Part shown: piece by piece, positions 8,841 to 19,200 of the stretch
Numbering within the stretch: the first letter of the stretch is position 1
Layout of the letters: the number at the start of each line of letters is the position of its first letter
Assembly (NCBI GenBank): GCA_020849855.1
Contig: JADZFO010000010.1
Span: 1 to 64,000 of the forward strand
Length of the DNA stretch: 64,000 nucleotides
Reading direction: 5' to 3'
Origin: a bacterium
GTDB lineage: Bacteria > 4484-113 > JAFGCY01
Made by a program: the position numbers and the translations under genes
The notes under the pieces: generated by a model
Told to the model about the DNA's origin: nothing
The model's database searches: none
What the model saw: the letters and a program-made list of their open reading frames with translations, nothing else

Positions 8841-9809
8841 GTGACAGACACTGCTTCAGACAAGACCGGGCAAATCAGCTTCAGCCTGCCGGGCAGCGCT
8901 CCCGGCGGGGGGGCGGCTCGCGTCAGCAACGCGGACAAGCTGCTGCTGATCGCCGGACCCTGCATGGCCGAAAGCCTCGACATGTGCGTCGAGGTGGCCG
9001 GCCATATGAAGGCGCTTTGCGCCAGGCTGGGTATCGCCTATGTCTTCAAGGCCAGCTATGACAAGGCCAACCGCAGCAGCGGCAGCACCACGCGCGGGCC
9101 GGGCCTGGAGGCCGGGCTTGCGCTGCTGGACAGCGTGCGCGCTCAGGTCGGGGTGCCCCTGCTGACGGATGTGCATGAAAGCGCGCAGGCCGAGGCCGCC
9201 GGCGCAGTCTGCGAAGTGCTGCAGGTGCCGGCTTTCCTCTGCCGCCAGACCGACCTGCTGCTGGCCTGCGCCGCCCAGAGCGCGCAGCGCGGCCGCATAG
9301 TCAACGTCAAGAAGGGCCAGTTCATGGCGCCCTGGGACATGGGCAATGTCTGGGACAAGCTGGTTGACGGCGGCTGCGCGGATGCCGTAGGGGCCGACCT
9401 TGTGTCGGCCCGTGGGCCGCTGTCTGAAACCCGGGCGGAGACAAGCTCCGCCCCTACAAAGACAGTCCGCGCGCTGATCACCGAGCGCGGCGCCAGCTTT
9501 GGCTATAACAACCTGGTGGTGGACTATCGCTCCCTGCTGTGGCTCAAAAGCCAGGGTATCCCGGCCTGCTTCGACGCCACGCACTCCGTGCAGCTCCCCG
9601 GCGGCGCCGGTACCAGCTCCGGGGGCCAGCGCGAATACATCCCCGGCCTGACCTGCGCCGCGCTCAGCCTCGGCATCGCCGCGCTCTTCATGGAAGTCCA
9701 TCCCGACCCGTCAAAGGCGCTGTCCGACAAGGAGACCCAGTGGCCGCTGGACAAGGCTGAAGCGCTGCTGACGCGGCTGCTGGAGCTGGATAGATGGGCT
9801 AAGGGCTGA
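8841..9809 (+). CDS. kdsA: 3-deoxy-8-phosphooctulonate synthase (KDO-8-P synthase) with repeat-derived insertion
   Basis: Condenses phosphoenolpyruvate with arabinose-5-phosphate to make KDO-8-phosphate for LPS inner core. IAGPCMAES (Cys41), FKASYDKANRSS, TDVHE and ITERGASFGYNNLVV are family motifs. The Cys in AGPC is the metal ligand of the metal-dependent class. The protein is 322 residues against roughly 280 in typical homologues. Part of the excess is an N-terminal extension; the rest is about 25 residues near 183-207, between the WDMGNVWDKL helix and the TERG loop, encoded by a palindromic repeat. The frame stays open, so the enzyme may be functional. GTG start. Confidence 0.93.
   Translation: MTDTASDKTGQISFSLPGSAPGGGAARVSNADKLLLIAGPCMAESLDMCVEVAGHMKALCARLGIAYVFKASYDKANRSSGSTTRGPGLEAGLALLDSVRAQVGVPLLTDVHESAQAEAAGAVCEVLQVPAFLCRQTDLLLACAAQSAQRGRIVNVKKGQFMAPWDMGNVWDKLVDGGCADAVGADLVSARGPLSETRAETSSAPTKTVRALITERGASFGYNNLVVDYRSLLWLKSQGIPACFDATHSVQLPGGAGTSSGGQREYIPGLTCAALSLGIAALFMEVHPDPSKALSDKETQWPLDKAEALLTRLLELDRWAKG
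9387..9457. repeat. Palindromic GTAGGGGC element inserted inside kdsA
   Basis: 71 bp bounded by GTAGGGGC and GCCCCTAC. The outer 26 bp of each end pair at 22 of 26 positions. It interrupts an otherwise conserved loop of KdsA and is absent from the family consensus. Related elements with the same GTAGGG ends lie at 34292 and, as a half copy, at 37442. Confidence 0.8.
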
Positions 9810-9821
9810 AGCCGGAGATCG

Positions 9822-11828
9822 CTAGGGCAAAACAACAATGCTTGGCATTCCGGCGTTTGTCGTGTCATGCCACTGTCTGTAGATTCCCTCGTTGCCATTT
9901 GAATACATGGTCTTAAGGGTCCCATTCTCCACCTGGAATCCAAGCGGGGTTGAGTTATTCACTTCAAGCTCAAAACTGAACATCGGGCCGCTGGCCAGGT
10001 CAATGTCGTGGCCATATAGCGGGACTATGGAGAAGTCAATTGCATTGAGTCCGTTGCCAATATCAACCTGCTGGAATAACGCGCCGCCAACTTCTAGAAA
10101 GGAATCCGGTTCCACCTGTGTCCATATCCCGTCAATGTCGTATGTGGCGCCACCCGGCGAGCCGCAATTAAAGCTGCCGGGGACATAGCTGTTGCCAGCG
10201 GCGTAGGTCATGCGTACGCCAGTCATGAATTGGAAGGGATAGACAGCTTCACTGGTGTAGACAGTCACACGAACTTGCTCACCTGGCAAACAGCTCGTTT
10301 TTTCCGGAATGGCGTATATGCGGTCGTCGGCATTCGGGTCAAGTACATAGAAGCTCTGGTGATCCATCTTTTCGTAACCATAGCTGTTCACTACACGGAC
10401 CTGCGCCTCGTAAAAGTCGGCCTGTTCATAGATATGCACAAGCTTGAAGTCGGGTCCCATTGGCAGCCATCCGCTGCCGTCGCCAGGGTCCAGTTCACAG
10501 CTCACAAGGGTTGACGGGGCATCGACAGAGGTTGCTGTAGCGTCGAAGAGCACCTGGTTGCCAGCGTGGATGACTACCGGAGAAACCTTCAGCTCGGTAG
10601 CAGGTCTTAAACGGCGGATTCCAGGAAGCTCAGGCAGACCAAGGTGCTCCCACTGGTTCATCACGCCATCCGCATCCAGATAGAAGTTCGCGGGCAGCTC
10701 GAAGAAGCCTGTCTCAAATCCCAGCTCGACGTGACTACCAACGGCAAGCGTGAAGTTGAAGAGCACTCCAATGTTGGGAGGCGCCGCTCCCGCCGCAGAA
10801 TCCACGTCGATATGCAAGAAACGCCTGCCAGCACTTACATGCCCGTCTGGGTTGTTATGGAGATCATCATGCAGGTCGATGCTAAGCGGCTCCTCATCCA
10901 GGCTGAGTCCCAGGCCAGACCAGAAACCGTCCGCCGCCCCGCGTTTGCCGCCAGGTATGCCTGCGTTTCCGTTTTCATCCAAACTCGTCGCGAAGCTTGA
11001 GCCTTCGTCGAAGCTGCATTGCAGGTTTCGGACTCCCACTATTCCTTTAGGCGTAGCTGTTGTATAGACAGCCACCCCAGGGTACGCAGATGCCCCCACG
11101 GCACTTTGTTCAGGCAACATGAAGACTGAGTTGTCAGGGAGCTCAGTCCCGTATTGCACTATATCCAGGTTCACATGCTCATCACCAAGCATCAGTACAT
11201 AGAAGTAGGACAGGCCGCTGACAGGGTCAACGTATTGGCCATCCTCGGGTAGCAGTACCAGGCCGCAGAAGCCGGGATGAACAACCCGCCAGCGCATGGA
11301 GTTGAAGTCAGCGGCGAGGATGTACAGACCAGCGCAATCTCTTGGCGGATCTTCCCACCCAAGAATCAGGTTGGGCGGCGCGAGTCCGTCTGCCGGGTGA
11401 AACGCAAAGCAGGCGTATGCAGCCTCTGAGAGACTGGTACCTGTACTGTCAAAGCGAAGAGTATAGATTATTCGAGGCGTGACACCACAGTGTGGGAGAT
11501 CCTCAGCAAACTCATCGGCTTGAATGCGAATTGGTGTAGTAGCTGGAGCCGAGGCCATTCTAGCTGAGAGCTCTGCGACTGAAGGCAGTGAGTCTTGGAG
11601 TGACGGCAAGGCTGACTGGGAATCGTCGATCTCTGCACGAGAGGCGAGTCTTGTTGGTACCTCGACTTTGGTTCCCGCTGATACCAACTGCTCAGTGTGC
11701 TGGCCACAAGCCGGGACCAACAAAACCAGGAACAGCATGCAAGCAAGGCCTTGCAGCACAAGCAACGCGCCACGCAAACCTCGTATGGCTGGACTTACAT
11801 GCCCTCCCGATTGGCTCCCTCTTGACAT
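9822..11828 (-). CDS. Large lipoprotein with shared N-terminal domain and cohesin-like C-terminus
   Basis: 668 residues from the ATG at 11828; a frame extension to 11972 lacks a ribosome site, while GGGGAGCAGGG precedes 11828. A hydrophobic segment ends in VPAC (Cys41), a lipobox. The N-terminal domain shared with six other lipoproteins here contains YILAADFNSMRW. A PKD-like segment lies near 430-520. The last 150 residues (PGEQVRVTVYTSEAVYPFQFMTG onward) have the strand pattern of a cohesin-like module. It has no propeller repeats. Its GC content looks lower than that of its neighbours, which may indicate separate acquisition. Confidence 0.75.
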   Translation of the reverse strand: MSRGSQSGGHVSPAIRGLRGALLVLQGLACMLFLVLLVPACGQHTEQLVSAGTKVEVPTRLASRAEIDDSQSALPSLQDSLPSVAELSARMASAPATTPIRIQADEFAEDLPHCGVTPRIIYTLRFDSTGTSLSEAAYACFAFHPADGLAPPNLILGWEDPPRDCAGLYILAADFNSMRWRVVHPGFCGLVLLPEDGQYVDPVSGLSYFYVLMLGDEHVNLDIVQYGTELPDNSVFMLPEQSAVGASAYPGVAVYTTATPKGIVGVRNLQCSFDEGSSFATSLDENGNAGIPGGKRGAADGFWSGLGLSLDEEPLSIDLHDDLHNNPDGHVSAGRRFLHIDVDSAAGAAPPNIGVLFNFTLAVGSHVELGFETGFFELPANFYLDADGVMNQWEHLGLPELPGIRRLRPATELKVSPVVIHAGNQVLFDATATSVDAPSTLVSCELDPGDGSGWLPMGPDFKLVHIYEQADFYEAQVRVVNSYGYEKMDHQSFYVLDPNADDRIYAIPEKTSCLPGEQVRVTVYTSEAVYPFQFMTGVRMTYAAGNSYVPGSFNCGSPGGATYDIDGIWTQVEPDSFLEVGGALFQQVDIGNGLNAIDFSIVPLYGHDIDLASGPMFSFELEVNNSTPLGFQVENGTLKTMYSNGNEGIYRQWHDTTNAGMPSIVVLP

Positions 11829-12000
11829 CCCTGCTCCCCGCGCGCCGCTGGCCTTTTGCCCGGCCGCGCTGTCTGGCTTGAGTATAACAAGCCGGACGCG
11901 CGAATCCCTGTGCGCGTTTGGCGCGGCGCGGTTTGAGCCTGGTTCTGCTGCCGCCGCGCGTCCCGCAGGCAATGCCCTTGTCGCCGCAAAGAGCTGCCCG

Positions 12001-15000
12001 CTACGGCCCGGTCAGGGTCGCGCTGAGGAGGTAGTCCATATAGTTCTCATAGTTGCGCACCTGCAGCTGGTAGTTGCCTGCTTCGCTGAAGGTGTGGTCC
12101 AGACTCGTCACGTCGCCGACCCGGTCTGTGTCAAAGACGCTGGCCAGCAGGCCGGAGCCGTCGCCGTTGGTGATCCAGACCGCCCAGCCGTCGTCGGGGT
12201 CGTGGACGATCTTGCCGGCGTTGCGCATCTCGATGTGAATCGTCTGGCCGGCGCCGGCGCTGAAGCTGTAATAGTCGTTCTCGTAGTCCTCCGCGTAGCC
12301 GGGGTACTCTGTATAGCGCGTACCGATACTGCCCCTGAAGTTGTTGACCGGGAAAGCCGGCAGCGCCTGGGGCGAGCTCTGGCTGTCCGGTTCCATCTCG
12401 TCGTACCACTCCGCGTTGCCGGTCCCGAGGGTGACCCGGCGGAAGCACCAGCTGGCTGTGGCACCGTGGTACTCGTTGGTGTTGGTGTAACCATCCGCGT
12501 CCGTCACCCGCAGCACGGCCAGGTAGCTGCCCTTGCCGCTGTAGGTGTGCTCAAAGGTCGGGTCCGAGCCGTTGTCGATAAAGACGCCGGTGTTCTCAGG
12601 GTCGAACTCGTACTTCACGATGCCGTCGCTGTCACTGCTGGTGCTGCCATCCAGGGTCACCATCAGACTGTCGTCGGTGTCCGAGTTCGGCGTGGCGGTC
12701 AGGCCGGCGATTGGTGTGTCGCTGGTGGTGATGTCAATGCGGTAATCCGTCTCCAGCCCCTTGCTCTCCACCTGGAGATACTGCGGCACGCTGGGCAGGT
12801 TGGCCCGCGCGCTGTAGCGCAGCTGGCCGACGCCGCCGACGCCGGTATCCATCTGCGCCAGCGGGTAGCCGGAGTCGTTGTACAGGACAATCCTGACCTG
12901 CGAGGTTGTGCGGCTGATGCTGACGTCAACCTGGATGCTGCCGCGGGTTTCCGGCGTGTTGCCCATGAAGAACCAGTCTTCAGTATCACCATCATAGAAA
13001 CCGCTGTTGCCGACATTGCCGTCAAAGTCGCTCAGCGGCAGGCTGATGCTGTTGGCCTGGGCCTCGCTGTCGTTGTTCTCGGTTTCTTCGTAAGTCTGCG
13101 GCCAGGCATAGACCAGGAATTCCTCGGAGATCGTAGTCAGGCCGTCATCATCAGTCACCCGGCAGGTCGCATGGTAAACGCCGGCCACGGTGAAGTTATG
13201 GCTCACGGTGTTGTCGGTCCCGCTGTCCTCCTCAAAGGTGCCGTCGCCGTTCCAGTCCCATTCGTATTTGGTGATCGGTCCCTCGCCGTCGCTGGCGCTT
13301 GCCGTGAAGTCCACGCTGAGCGGCGCCGGGCCGCTGAAGGCCGGTGCCGAAATGCTGACCGTCGGCGGCAGGCCGGCGATGGCCTCAAGCGTGTAATCGC
13401 CAAAGGTGCCGCTCTGGACATGGACCTTGTACAGCCCGTCCTGTTCTGCCGTGACGCCGACCAGGCAACGTGACGTGTCCGTCATTTCGCCCACGCTGTT
13501 GAACTCAGGATCCCAGACATCCAGGCTGACACTGCCGGGGTCGCCAAGCGGCGTGAAGTCCAGAACGATGGTCCACTGGTCGCCGGTAGTCAGCGGGAAG
13601 GTGAAGTAGTCAAAGGCGTCGTTGTCATAGGCATCCGGGCCGAAGCCGATGTTGCCCTTATAGCCGCTGAAGGGCAGCGCTGGCAGCACGTTGGGGTGCT
13701 CGTCAAAGGCGAAGTCGTTGTCTTCACGCTCGTCGTACTGGATATCGCCCACGGTCACGGTGCGTGTACCCGGCGGGTAGTGGCTCTCGGAGTCGTTGAA
13801 CCAGGGCGCGCCGTGTGTGTCGTAGACGCGCACTGTCGGGTGGTAGATACCGTCAGCGTTATAGGTATGCTCGACGATGCTGTCATTGCCAGAGTCAAGG
13901 TCGAAGACGCCGTCGCCCTCGAAGTCCCACTCATAACGCACGATGCTGTCGCCGGGGTCGTCATCATAGCTGGCCGAGGCGTCCAGCGTCACCATCAGCG
14001 GCGCCGTGCCGCTTCGCGGGTTTACCGCCAGCGATGACAGGGGTGGGGCATTCGCGGCGTCGGTGAAGTGTACATAGATGTAGTAGTCGCCCCATTCCGC
14101 ATCCACATCCGTCAGCGGGTCGCAGTAGATGCCAAGCTTGAAGGTCGTATCCACCCCGCCAGTCTGAATGCCCTCAATGGACGCGGGCTTCAGGCCGGGA
14201 TAGGTGGGGAAGCCGACAACGAGGTCATTTGAGTTACGCAGTTCCAGGACCATGTTCTGCGTGCCGTCGGAAGAGCCCAGCACGATGATGGTCATGAACT
14301 TGCCCGCCGGGGCGTTGATCAGGTACCAGTCCTCGCAGTCGCCATCCTGGCCCGGATAGCCCGGGCCGGTGCCGATGCTGCCCTTGAAGCCCTCCACCGG
14401 GGCGCTTGGCAGGGTCTCGGCATCGTTGAAGCTGTCATTGGGCTCCTGCTCGTCATAGCCGCCGGGGCTGCCGAGCTGGATCATGTTCAGGGCCGCCGGC
14501 AGGTTGCCGCGCAGAGCGACCACGACATATGACGTGTTGTTGCTGCTGTAGTTGGTCAGGCTGCCCAGGGGCAGGCTGCCGCCGGCGGAGGCGCTGTGCC
14601 ACTCCCAGGCGTCCTGGCTGAAGTTGGCCACCGCCAGGAAGCAGTTGCTGACAGGGTCGGGGGGAGTGCTCCAGTTGTAAAGAAAGCTGGCGTTGCCTGT
14701 GTAGTCCGTCGTGTCTAAGCTGTAGACGGCATAGGCGATCTGCTCCAGGGCTGCGCCGACAGGGCTGAACTCGCCATCCGTGCCGTTGGCGTTCACCCGG
14801 CTGCTGGGCAGGGCCTGGTCGAAGTCCGAGCCTTCACGCAGCACCGTATCGGCAGAGATACCGCGCTTGAGCAGCGCTAGCTGGCTGGGCGCTGGCAGCT
14901 CCAGGCCACCAGGTGCGCCGACGGCCGGGCCCTCGCTGCCGGCGGGTGTCCGGCCTCCGCCGCAGCTGCCAAGGCAAATGGCAAGGCAAAGCACGAATGC

Positions 15001-15027
15001 AACGCAAAGCAGATGGCTGAGCCTCAT
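12001..15027 (-). CDS. PKD-domain lipoprotein with four repeated D-rich modules
   Basis: 1008 residues; lipobox LGSC (Cys22); GGGGGAG before the start. After the shared N-terminal domain (FLAVANFSQDAWEW) it alternates four modules, each opening with an acidic stretch and FKGSIG/YKGNIG/FDGNVG/FRGSIG followed by a D-rich DxEDW/Y segment, with three PKD modules (core YEWDFEGDGVFD). The D-rich modules resemble bacterial pre-peptidase C-terminal (PPC) domains. No enzyme domain is present, so it looks like a purely structural or binding exoprotein. Its paralogue at 16235 has the same order. selD starts divergently 134 bp upstream. Confidence 0.82.
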   Translation of the reverse strand: MRLSHLLCVAFVLCLAICLGSCGGGRTPAGSEGPAVGAPGGLELPAPSQLALLKRGISADTVLREGSDFDQALPSSRVNANGTDGEFSPVGAALEQIAYAVYSLDTTDYTGNASFLYNWSTPPDPVSNCFLAVANFSQDAWEWHSASAGGSLPLGSLTNYSSNNTSYVVVALRGNLPAALNMIQLGSPGGYDEQEPNDSFNDAETLPSAPVEGFKGSIGTGPGYPGQDGDCEDWYLINAPAGKFMTIIVLGSSDGTQNMVLELRNSNDLVVGFPTYPGLKPASIEGIQTGGVDTTFKLGIYCDPLTDVDAEWGDYYIYVHFTDAANAPPLSSLAVNPRSGTAPLMVTLDASASYDDDPGDSIVRYEWDFEGDGVFDLDSGNDSIVEHTYNADGIYHPTVRVYDTHGAPWFNDSESHYPPGTRTVTVGDIQYDEREDNDFAFDEHPNVLPALPFSGYKGNIGFGPDAYDNDAFDYFTFPLTTGDQWTIVLDFTPLGDPGSVSLDVWDPEFNSVGEMTDTSRCLVGVTAEQDGLYKVHVQSGTFGDYTLEAIAGLPPTVSISAPAFSGPAPLSVDFTASASDGEGPITKYEWDWNGDGTFEEDSGTDNTVSHNFTVAGVYHATCRVTDDDGLTTISEEFLVYAWPQTYEETENNDSEAQANSISLPLSDFDGNVGNSGFYDGDTEDWFFMGNTPETRGSIQVDVSISRTTSQVRIVLYNDSGYPLAQMDTGVGGVGQLRYSARANLPSVPQYLQVESKGLETDYRIDITTSDTPIAGLTATPNSDTDDSLMVTLDGSTSSDSDGIVKYEFDPENTGVFIDNGSDPTFEHTYSGKGSYLAVLRVTDADGYTNTNEYHGATASWCFRRVTLGTGNAEWYDEMEPDSQSSPQALPAFPVNNFRGSIGTRYTEYPGYAEDYENDYYSFSAGAGQTIHIEMRNAGKIVHDPDDGWAVWITNGDGSGLLASVFDTDRVGDVTSLDHTFSEAGNYQLQVRNYENYMDYLLSATLTGP

Positions 15028-15161
15028 GGAACTCCCCCGAAAAGTTGGACAGATAAATCCTAACAGAAGTCATCAGCAAGGTGCAGACGATTTCTCCGTG
15101 GCTCAGCATCCCGGCTGCGCTATAGTGAGCCGGCGGCGACTTGCTGCCGCCCTGGAAACAC

Positions 15162-16232
15162 ATGGAGATCAAGTACAAAACTGAGGAGCTGGCAAGCATC
15201 GCCAAGGCCGCCGGCGGTTGAGCCGCCAAACTGGGTCCGGGTGACCTGGAGCGGCTGCTGAGCGGTGTGCCGGTGGCGCAGCATCCCGACCTGCTGGTGG
15301 CGCCCGTCATGGGCGCCGACAACGGGGTGCTGCGTCTGAGCGATGAGCTGGCGATTGTGCAGAGCGTCGACTTCTTCCCGCCGATGCTCGCCGATTCGCG
15401 CGCCTTCGGCCGGATCGCCGCGGCCAACGCCTTGAGCGATATCTACTGCGCCGGGGCTCTGCCGCGGACGGCGCTGAGCCTGCTGGCCCTGCCGCGGGAC
15501 AGCGATTTTGACGCGGTGCGGGAGGTACTGCTGGGGGCACAGGAGAAGCTGGACGAGGCCGGGGTGCTGAGCCTTGGCGGACACACCATCATCGACAAGG
15601 AAGTCAAGTTCGGCCTGGCGGTGACCGGGGTGGTCCATCCTGACCGACTGCTGCGGCACAACACACCGCAGATCGGCGATGTGCTGCTGCTGAGCAAGCC
15701 CCTGGGCAGCGGTGTGCTGGTGACCGCCTTTGGCAAGGGCCTCGCCGCTGACGGCGACCTGGCCCTTGGCGTGGAGGTGATGAGCGCCCTGAACCGCAGC
15801 GCCGCTGAGCCGCTGTTTGACTGCGGGGCGCACTGCGCCACCGACATTACCGGCTTTGGCCTGCTGGGCCATGCCAGGGACATGCTGAGCCTTGGGCACT
15901 GCGGCATCGAGCTGGACTTCGCCGCCCTGCCGCTCTACCCGACACTGCAGCCCGGCGCCCTGCTGGACTGGATCCTGGCCGGTGCGATCTGCGGCGGCAC
16001 GGCCCGCAATATCGAATACATGGAAGGCAAGGCCGACTATGGCCTGCACCGTGATGACCAGGCCGCCAAGGTGCTGCTTAACGACTCGCAGACCTCCGGC
16101 GGCCTTCTTGTGGCCCTGCCGCCGGAACGCAGCGCTGAGTACTGCGAAGGTGTGCAGGCCGCTGGCGGCGCAGCCCCGGTAGCCATCGGCCGGGTGGTCG
16201 AGGAGCACCCCGGCATCGTCAAAGTGGTCTAG
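15162..16232 (+). CDS. selD: Selenide, water dikinase; selenoprotein with in-frame UGA
   Basis: Makes selenophosphate from selenide and ATP. Conventional calling starts at 15267, but the same frame runs back to an ATG at 15162 through a TGA at 15219-15221 (residue 20). The context GG-Sec-AAK aligns with the catalytic Cys/Sec-x-x-Lys site of SelD (Cys17/Lys20 in E. coli), so the TGA is almost certainly selenocysteine. Translated this way it is 356 residues, normal family length. A SECIS-like hairpin follows at once, and selA and selB lie nearby. The gene is convergent with the lipoprotein gene at 16235, ending 2 nt from it. Confidence 0.93.
15222..15255 (+). promoter_or_regulatory. Bacterial SECIS-like hairpin in selD
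   Basis: Directly after the UGA codon, GCCGC (15222-15226) pairs with GCGGC (15251-15255), and an upper stem GGTC/GACC (15234-15237, 15243-15246) presents a 5-nt loop CGGGT. The loop lies 17-21 nt past the UGA and has G as its second base. Both agree with the known geometry of bacterial SECIS elements read by SelB. Confidence 0.75.
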
Positions 16233-16234
16233 CC

Positions 16235-19200
16235 TTACTCCAGCGTCGCGTCGAAGCTGTAGTCCCCAAAGCCGGGCGCGAAGGCCTGGACCCAGATGTA
16301 GTAGTTGCCGGTCTCAGGCAACACCTCCAGCATCTGCGCTGTGGCTCCTGCGTCCTCGGACGGTGCAAGTGATGCAACATAGCCGCTGGTTGAGCTGTAG
16401 AGCCACAGCAGGCTGTTGGCAAAGGCGCCGTTGCAGCGCAGGTCGATGGTCAGGGTCTGGCCGGCGGTCCCGCTGAAGCCGAAGAAGTCATCGTTATCTC
16501 CATCCGTGGATGTATAGCCGGCCGCCGAGCCGATGCTGCCGCGGAAGTCGCTGATCGGGAAGGCCGGCAGGGCCGGCGGGTTCATCCAGTCGTCGTTGTT
16601 CTCGACCTCGTCATAGAAACCGCTGCCGGCGATGACATGCACAAAGGACAGCGCGTTGCTGACATTGCCCAGGCTGTCCGTGACCCGGACCCGGACAACA
16701 TAGCTGCCGGCCTCGGTGTAGGTATGGCTGAGGGTTGAATCGGCGCCGTTATCGGTCCAGACATTGTCGCAGTTCAGGTCAAACTCGTACTTCGCGATGC
16801 CGTCGCCGTCCGTGCTGGCTGAGGCGTCGAAGTCGACCGTCAGCGGCACATCACCACTGAGCACCGGGGCGCTGATGGCCGGGATCGGCGTGTCGCTGGG
16901 CGCCGCGATATTCAGGGTGTAGTCACTGTTAAGAGGAACCACATTGGAATCCTCATCCACCTCATAGAGCTGGACGCGCAGCTTGATCGGCAGCGCATCA
17001 GTGGGCTTGATGCTGTAGCGCAGCACCTTGCTGGCGCCGGGTCCTCCTTCCACCAGCACGTTGCCAGCGCCGTTGTAGAGGATGCAGTAGGCCTTGGCGC
17101 CATCAGGGCCGGCGAGGTCAATCGTGGCCTGGACGCTCTGGCCAGCGGTGAAGCCATCGAGGATGTAGTTGTCAAAGCTGCTGCCATCATTGGAGCCGGC
17201 GGTGCCGACATTGCCCTTGAAGTCCACCAGCGGGAAGACGCTCAGGCTCTGGGGCGTGTTGTCGTTGCTCTCGATCTCGTCATAGGCGATGGGCCAGGCA
17301 TAGACAGTGCTCATGCCGTCGCTCTCGCCGCTGAAGCCGCCGGCGTCAGTGATGCGCACCCTGGGCTTGAAGATGCCGGCCTGGGTATAGGTGTGGCTGG
17401 TGCTGGCACTGGCGCCTGTGTCGCTGTCCCAGGTGCCGTCGCCGTCAAAGTCCCACTCGAACTTGCTCAGGGCGCCATGGCCGTCGGTGGCTGTGGCGCT
17501 GAAGTCGACAGTGAAGGGGATTGCTCCGCGGTCCGGGCTGTCGAGGTTCAGCGTGACAGCCTGAGGCGGCAGGCCGGGAATCGCCTGGAGCTGGTAGTCG
17601 CGCAGCACCGGGCTGGTGACCCGGAGGTAATAGTCGGTCGTCTCGTCAAAGAGCACACCGACATAGCAGCGTGTGGTGCTGAAGTGCAGGCCGAGGTTGC
17701 CGAAGTTGGTACGGGTGACCTGCAGGGCCGGCGAGTACTCAAGGCCCTCTGGAGCAGGGTCGAAGTCAGAGATGAAGGTCCACTTTTCGCCGGCGACGGC
17801 GCTGAAGCGGTACTGGTCCTGGCTGTCACCGTCGTAGCCGAGGGTCGCCGGCGCCGGGCCGACATTGCCGCGATAGCCGTTGAAGGGCAGGGCTGGCAGC
17901 TGGTTGTATTCCAGCTCGGTATAGTAGTCGTCGTTGTTCTCTCGCTCGTCGTAGGGGATGTCGCCGACGGTGATGGTCAGGTTGCCCCGGGGGAAGAAGT
18001 TCTGCGCCAGGCCGATGCCGATATCGCCGACCGCATCGACCAGTTTCAGATGAACGCGGTAGACACCGGGCTCAGTGAAGGTGTGGCTGACCGTGCTGTC
18101 GGTGCCGCTGTCCTCGTCGAAGACGAGGTCGCCGTCCCAGTCCCACCAGAAGTTGGTGATCGCATCGCCGCCCGAGTCATAGCTGGCCGAACCGTCAAAG
18201 TTGACCGTCAGCGGGGCTGCGCCGCTGTAGACATCCGCTTTCAGGGAAGGCAGCAGCTGGTCACCGCTGTTGAACTGGCTGTCGTGATAGACACGCAGGA
18301 AATAGCGGGCTCCTTCCACGCTGCCGTTGCTGGTTACCTGCAGTCTCAGGGGCAGGTCGTCGGCGTTCTGTATCGGCTGCCGGCCCACCGCAGCATAGCT
18401 GTAGCCGCCGGTGTAGGCAGGCAGGCCGATCAGTTCACCCTTGGCGGTGGTCAGCGCCATGCCGATAAAGAGGCTGGGGTTGTCCGTATAACAGACCACG
18501 GTGACCCAGTCGCCGACCTCGGCGTCGATCTCGTAGTAATCATTGCTGTCGCCATCGGGACCGTTGACATAGGGCTGCTGGCCGATGTGGCCGGCGAAGA
18601 GGGTGTCGCCAAGGGTCAGGGTCTGCTTGATCTGCTCAAAGCTGTCGTTGTCCTCAATCTCGTCAAAGCCGCCGTCGCTGCCCAGCTGCACTGTGGCCAG
18701 CTCGGCACTGTCCTGGGCCGCCAGCACGATGGCCACCAGGCTCTCGCCAGCCGGGCTGACATAGTCCGCCATGTTCGCCAGATGCACGCCGACGCCGGCG
18801 CTGGCATTGCTCCACTCCCAGCGGTCGCTGGCGAAGTTGGCCACGCCGATCCAGGCATAGGCCGGGCCGGCGGGCAGCTTGCCCCAGGAGCAGGAGAAGA
18901 CCGGTGTGCCGCTGTAGTCCTGGGTGTCAAAGCTGTAAAGCGCATAGGCGCTGTCAGACAGCTTTGCCGCGCTGCCGCTGTAAATGCCGGCGAGGCCGGA
19001 GGCGCTCACTGACTGGTTCGGCAGAGCGGGGTCAAACTCGCCGCCATAGCGCAGCAGCGGATCCGCCGCCGAGCTGATCCGGGCCGTGCCGGCCAGCAAT
19101 GAAGGGGCCGGCAGGCTGAGCGCCGGGCTGTCCGGACGGGCCTCAGCCGCGGGCTGGCCCTTAAGGCCAGAGCTCTCACGAGCTCCGCCACCGCAGGCGC

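Noticed and set aside
11524-13473. 650-residue plus-strand frame and similar long shadows at 17393-19012, 19255-21660 and 52793-54802
   Set aside because: All are antisense to clear genes (large lipoproteins, selA/selB, hydrolase), have no ribosome site or family motif, and show the biased composition of complement frames.
15219-15221. TGA as a true stop with selD starting at 15267
   Set aside because: That start would remove the catalytic Sec/Cys loop found in all functional SelD. The in-frame upstream ATG, the GG-Sec-AAK context and the SECIS-like hairpin all support read-through.
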